Below are positions 62,338 to 64,000 of a DNA stretch of 64,000 nt, piece by piece. A model generated the notes under the pieces. The model was not told the origin of the DNA. It did no database searches and saw only the letters and a list, made by a program, of their open reading frames with translations. Every line of letters starts with the position of its first letter. Within the stretch, counting starts at the first letter, position 1. Origin of the DNA: Coniferiporia sulphurascens (Eukaryota > Basidiomycota > Agaricomycetes > Hymenochaetales > Hymenochaetaceae); contig NBBA01000009.1 of assembly GCA_002794785.1 (NCBI GenBank), positions 806,001-870,000 on the forward strand, in the 5' to 3' direction. The position numbers and the translations under genes were made by a program.

Positions 62338-62452
62338 GAAGTAATTGTAACCCTAGAACGCGTCCTGTTGTCCTTGGGTAGTCTTTGCCATCCTCCAACG
62401 TTGCCCCTCCTCGCACACGAACTCTGTGTCCCATCCCGTGGTAAATATTGCA

Positions 62453-63964
62453 ATGTCTGCTTCACCTTCGGCATACACCACCAACGGTCGCGCACATTCT
62501 TTTGGTGCATCATCTTACCCGCCGAGCCTGAATGATGTCGCCGCACCCGTCAATGGAGTGAACGGGACCGGTCAGAGCAGCCCTGCGCTCTCTCGCGATC
62601 GAGGATATGGTATTGCAGGACCGTCATCGGGTGTCAATGGGTTCGTAAAGTGAGTTCGTGTTAGATTCTTTGCACGTTGGTTTGGCGGCGCTACTGTGAA
62701 CCGGAGTGTTTCTTTGACGCCCAAATTCATGTCTACATTCAACTCGCTCTGACCGACCCTTTCTTCGTGCCGCCTCGTAAATTTCCACCCATAGCACGAA
62801 CTATACCTCACACAACGAGCGGATCGTAAGCCACTTGTATAATGCGGGATTCCAGATGGGGGTACGTCGTCATTGATGTCTTGCTTTTGCGGAAAGACTA
62901 ACGCGCTCACGTGGGTGGCACCCCAGGAATATGCGGATACTCTCTTGGTATGAGCACAACATGAGGGTATCGGCGGCCGTTCTTCTACGCTAATACATTA
63001 TTTTATTTTCAAGCATGCCCGTCTAAACAGATACCAGCTGCACGCCATCATTCTCTCCCGGTCCCCTTATCTTGCACACCTGATCTCAACCTCTCCAAAA
63101 CAGGGCGGGATGAATACCATTCATGTGCCGCTAGAGAGTTTACCAGAGATAACCGACCAGGTACGCTTATTCTCCTTTCGTTGATGATCGTTCTGACGAA
63201 GCCTCTTCAAGGGATTCGCAGTAGGTGAATATATTCAATGTCGTATCTTATACAAAAATTTTAAACTTTGTTGGTCACCAGCACTAGGCTATCTCTACTC
63301 GTCCATTTCCCTACATAATTTGGCCCCCAGCAATGCAAGAGCGGTCCTTGCAGCAGGGTGCCTTCTTGGTGGGATGAGTGACCTGTGCGGTTACGCGTAC
63401 CAGGCATGCCGTGACTCTATCACTGTCGACACTATCGACGAGTGGATTGAGTTTGTAAACAATCTACCATCGGAAGATGGCACTGTAACGCCTTCAGAAG
63501 TGCAGCGACCGACCGTTCTGGGCGCGTATGCACCGCAGCTCCGGTCGGACGTATTTGACTTTCTGGTTGTCACACTTCCCAGCATGCTGGATGTACTCTC
63601 CACGGCAGGCAGTGGACGCGACACGCTTTTGGCCATATTTTCTCGTGTTCCGTTCGACTTGTTTAAAAATGCTATGGAATCGCCGATGTTCCAAATAGGT
63701 GTGTGCAAGCTCCTCCGCTCTCCGTCCGGCGTTGCCATACTGACGGGGCCGTGCGTCTTTGCTGGACTGCTTCTCCATTGAATGTGCAAAGGATCTGACC
63801 AGGAGCGGTTCCGGTTCGCGAAGGCAGCGATAGACCTGAGAAAACGCACACGGGCAGGAGGGGCGGAAGAGGCGGTTGTATTAGCGTTCGGAGGAGGCCA
63901 TTCCGGCAGCGCGGTGCACGTGACGCGGAAGACGAGGAGACGGGCGCTGTTTAAGGTTGGCTGA
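62453..63964 (+). CDS. BTB/POZ-domain protein (3' end may extend past the window)
   Basis: The ATG at 62453 gives MSASPSAYTTNGRAHSFGAS and a Gly/Ser-rich leader. Short exons joined by 50-90 nt introns then form a BTB fold: SHNERIVSHLYNAGFQMG, EYADTLL, HARLNRYQLHAIILSRSPYL, HLISTSPKQGGMNTIHVPLE, SLPEITDQ, GFAVALGYLYSSISLHNLAP, ARAVLAAGCLLGGMSDLCGY. A long C-terminal region follows, reading SRVPFDLFKNAMESPMFQIG and SDQERFRFAKAAIDLRKRT. The frame ends at a TGA at 63962-63964 after FKVG, but GTTGGC at that point could be a splice donor. BTB proteins act as dimerisation modules, often as Cul3 adaptors or transcription factors; which applies here cannot be told. Confidence 0.78.
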
Positions 63965-64000
63965 GTGTACGAGAATATTGTAGTAGCCCGTGGCGGTCAT

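Overview
The window is a gene-dense stretch of nuclear DNA from a filamentous basidiomycete, most likely an Agaricomycete. Genes sit on both strands with short spacers and carry many introns of about 50-70 nt. All products recognised are eukaryotic and fungal. A GT4-type trehalose phosphorylase, a basidiomycete-style FKS1 glucan synthase and a SCAP/Scp1 sterol sensor fit that placement. I assign 27 protein-coding genes, two of which touch or may run past the window ends. I found no tRNA, rRNA or CRISPR.

Layout, left to right. 1-6.5 kb: DHHC palmitoyltransferase (3' end cut by the window), SUMO-conjugating enzyme UBC9, a small unassigned gene, RNase P/MRP subunit POP7 and pyruvate dehydrogenase protein X. 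6.8-14.3 kb: SCAP/Scp1, checkpoint clamp RAD1, a 331-bp hAT-type MITE and a LOG-family nucleotide hydrolase. 14.6-23.3 kb: i-AAA protease YME1 and dipeptidyl peptidase III, which are divergent from a 274-bp spacer, then PTC7-type PP2C phosphatase. 23.6-33.3 kb: FKS1, linker histone H1 and a Ser/Pro-rich unknown protein. 33.7-38.8 kb: a many-exon gene whose N-terminal folded region, disordered middle and C-terminal coiled coil match the SYCP2/Red1 class of meiotic axis core proteins. 39.2-45.3 kb: Dal5-type MFS transporter and a WW-HECT ubiquitin ligase. 45.7-51.8 kb: mRNA cap methyltransferase ABD1, a small secreted protein, MZM1 and a GGQ release-factor-like protein only 54 bp apart, and an unknown protein ending in a CxxC/HxxH motif. 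52.8-57.8 kb: trehalose phosphorylase and a Brf1-like TFIIIB factor, divergent. 60.5-64 kb: a proline-rich small protein, N-terminal glutamine amidohydrolase NTAQ1 and a BTB-domain protein.

Most genes are housekeeping. Loose themes are mitochondria (PDX1, YME1, PTC7, MZM1, the release-factor-like gene), ubiquitin/SUMO/N-degron systems (UBC9, HECT ligase, NTAQ1), and cell wall or membrane functions (FKS1, SCAP, palmitoyltransferase). No biosynthetic or defence cluster is evident. The observations I would follow up first are the SYCP2/Red1 candidate, three GC-AG introns (two in NTAQ1), the hAT MITE with a near-perfect 8-bp target duplication, the HECT ligase with no visible C2 domain, and the possible MZM1/release-factor bicistron.

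Gene models were built by hand. Splice sites come from GT/AG (or GC/AG) context plus reading-frame continuity, so outer boundaries are firmer than every internal intron.
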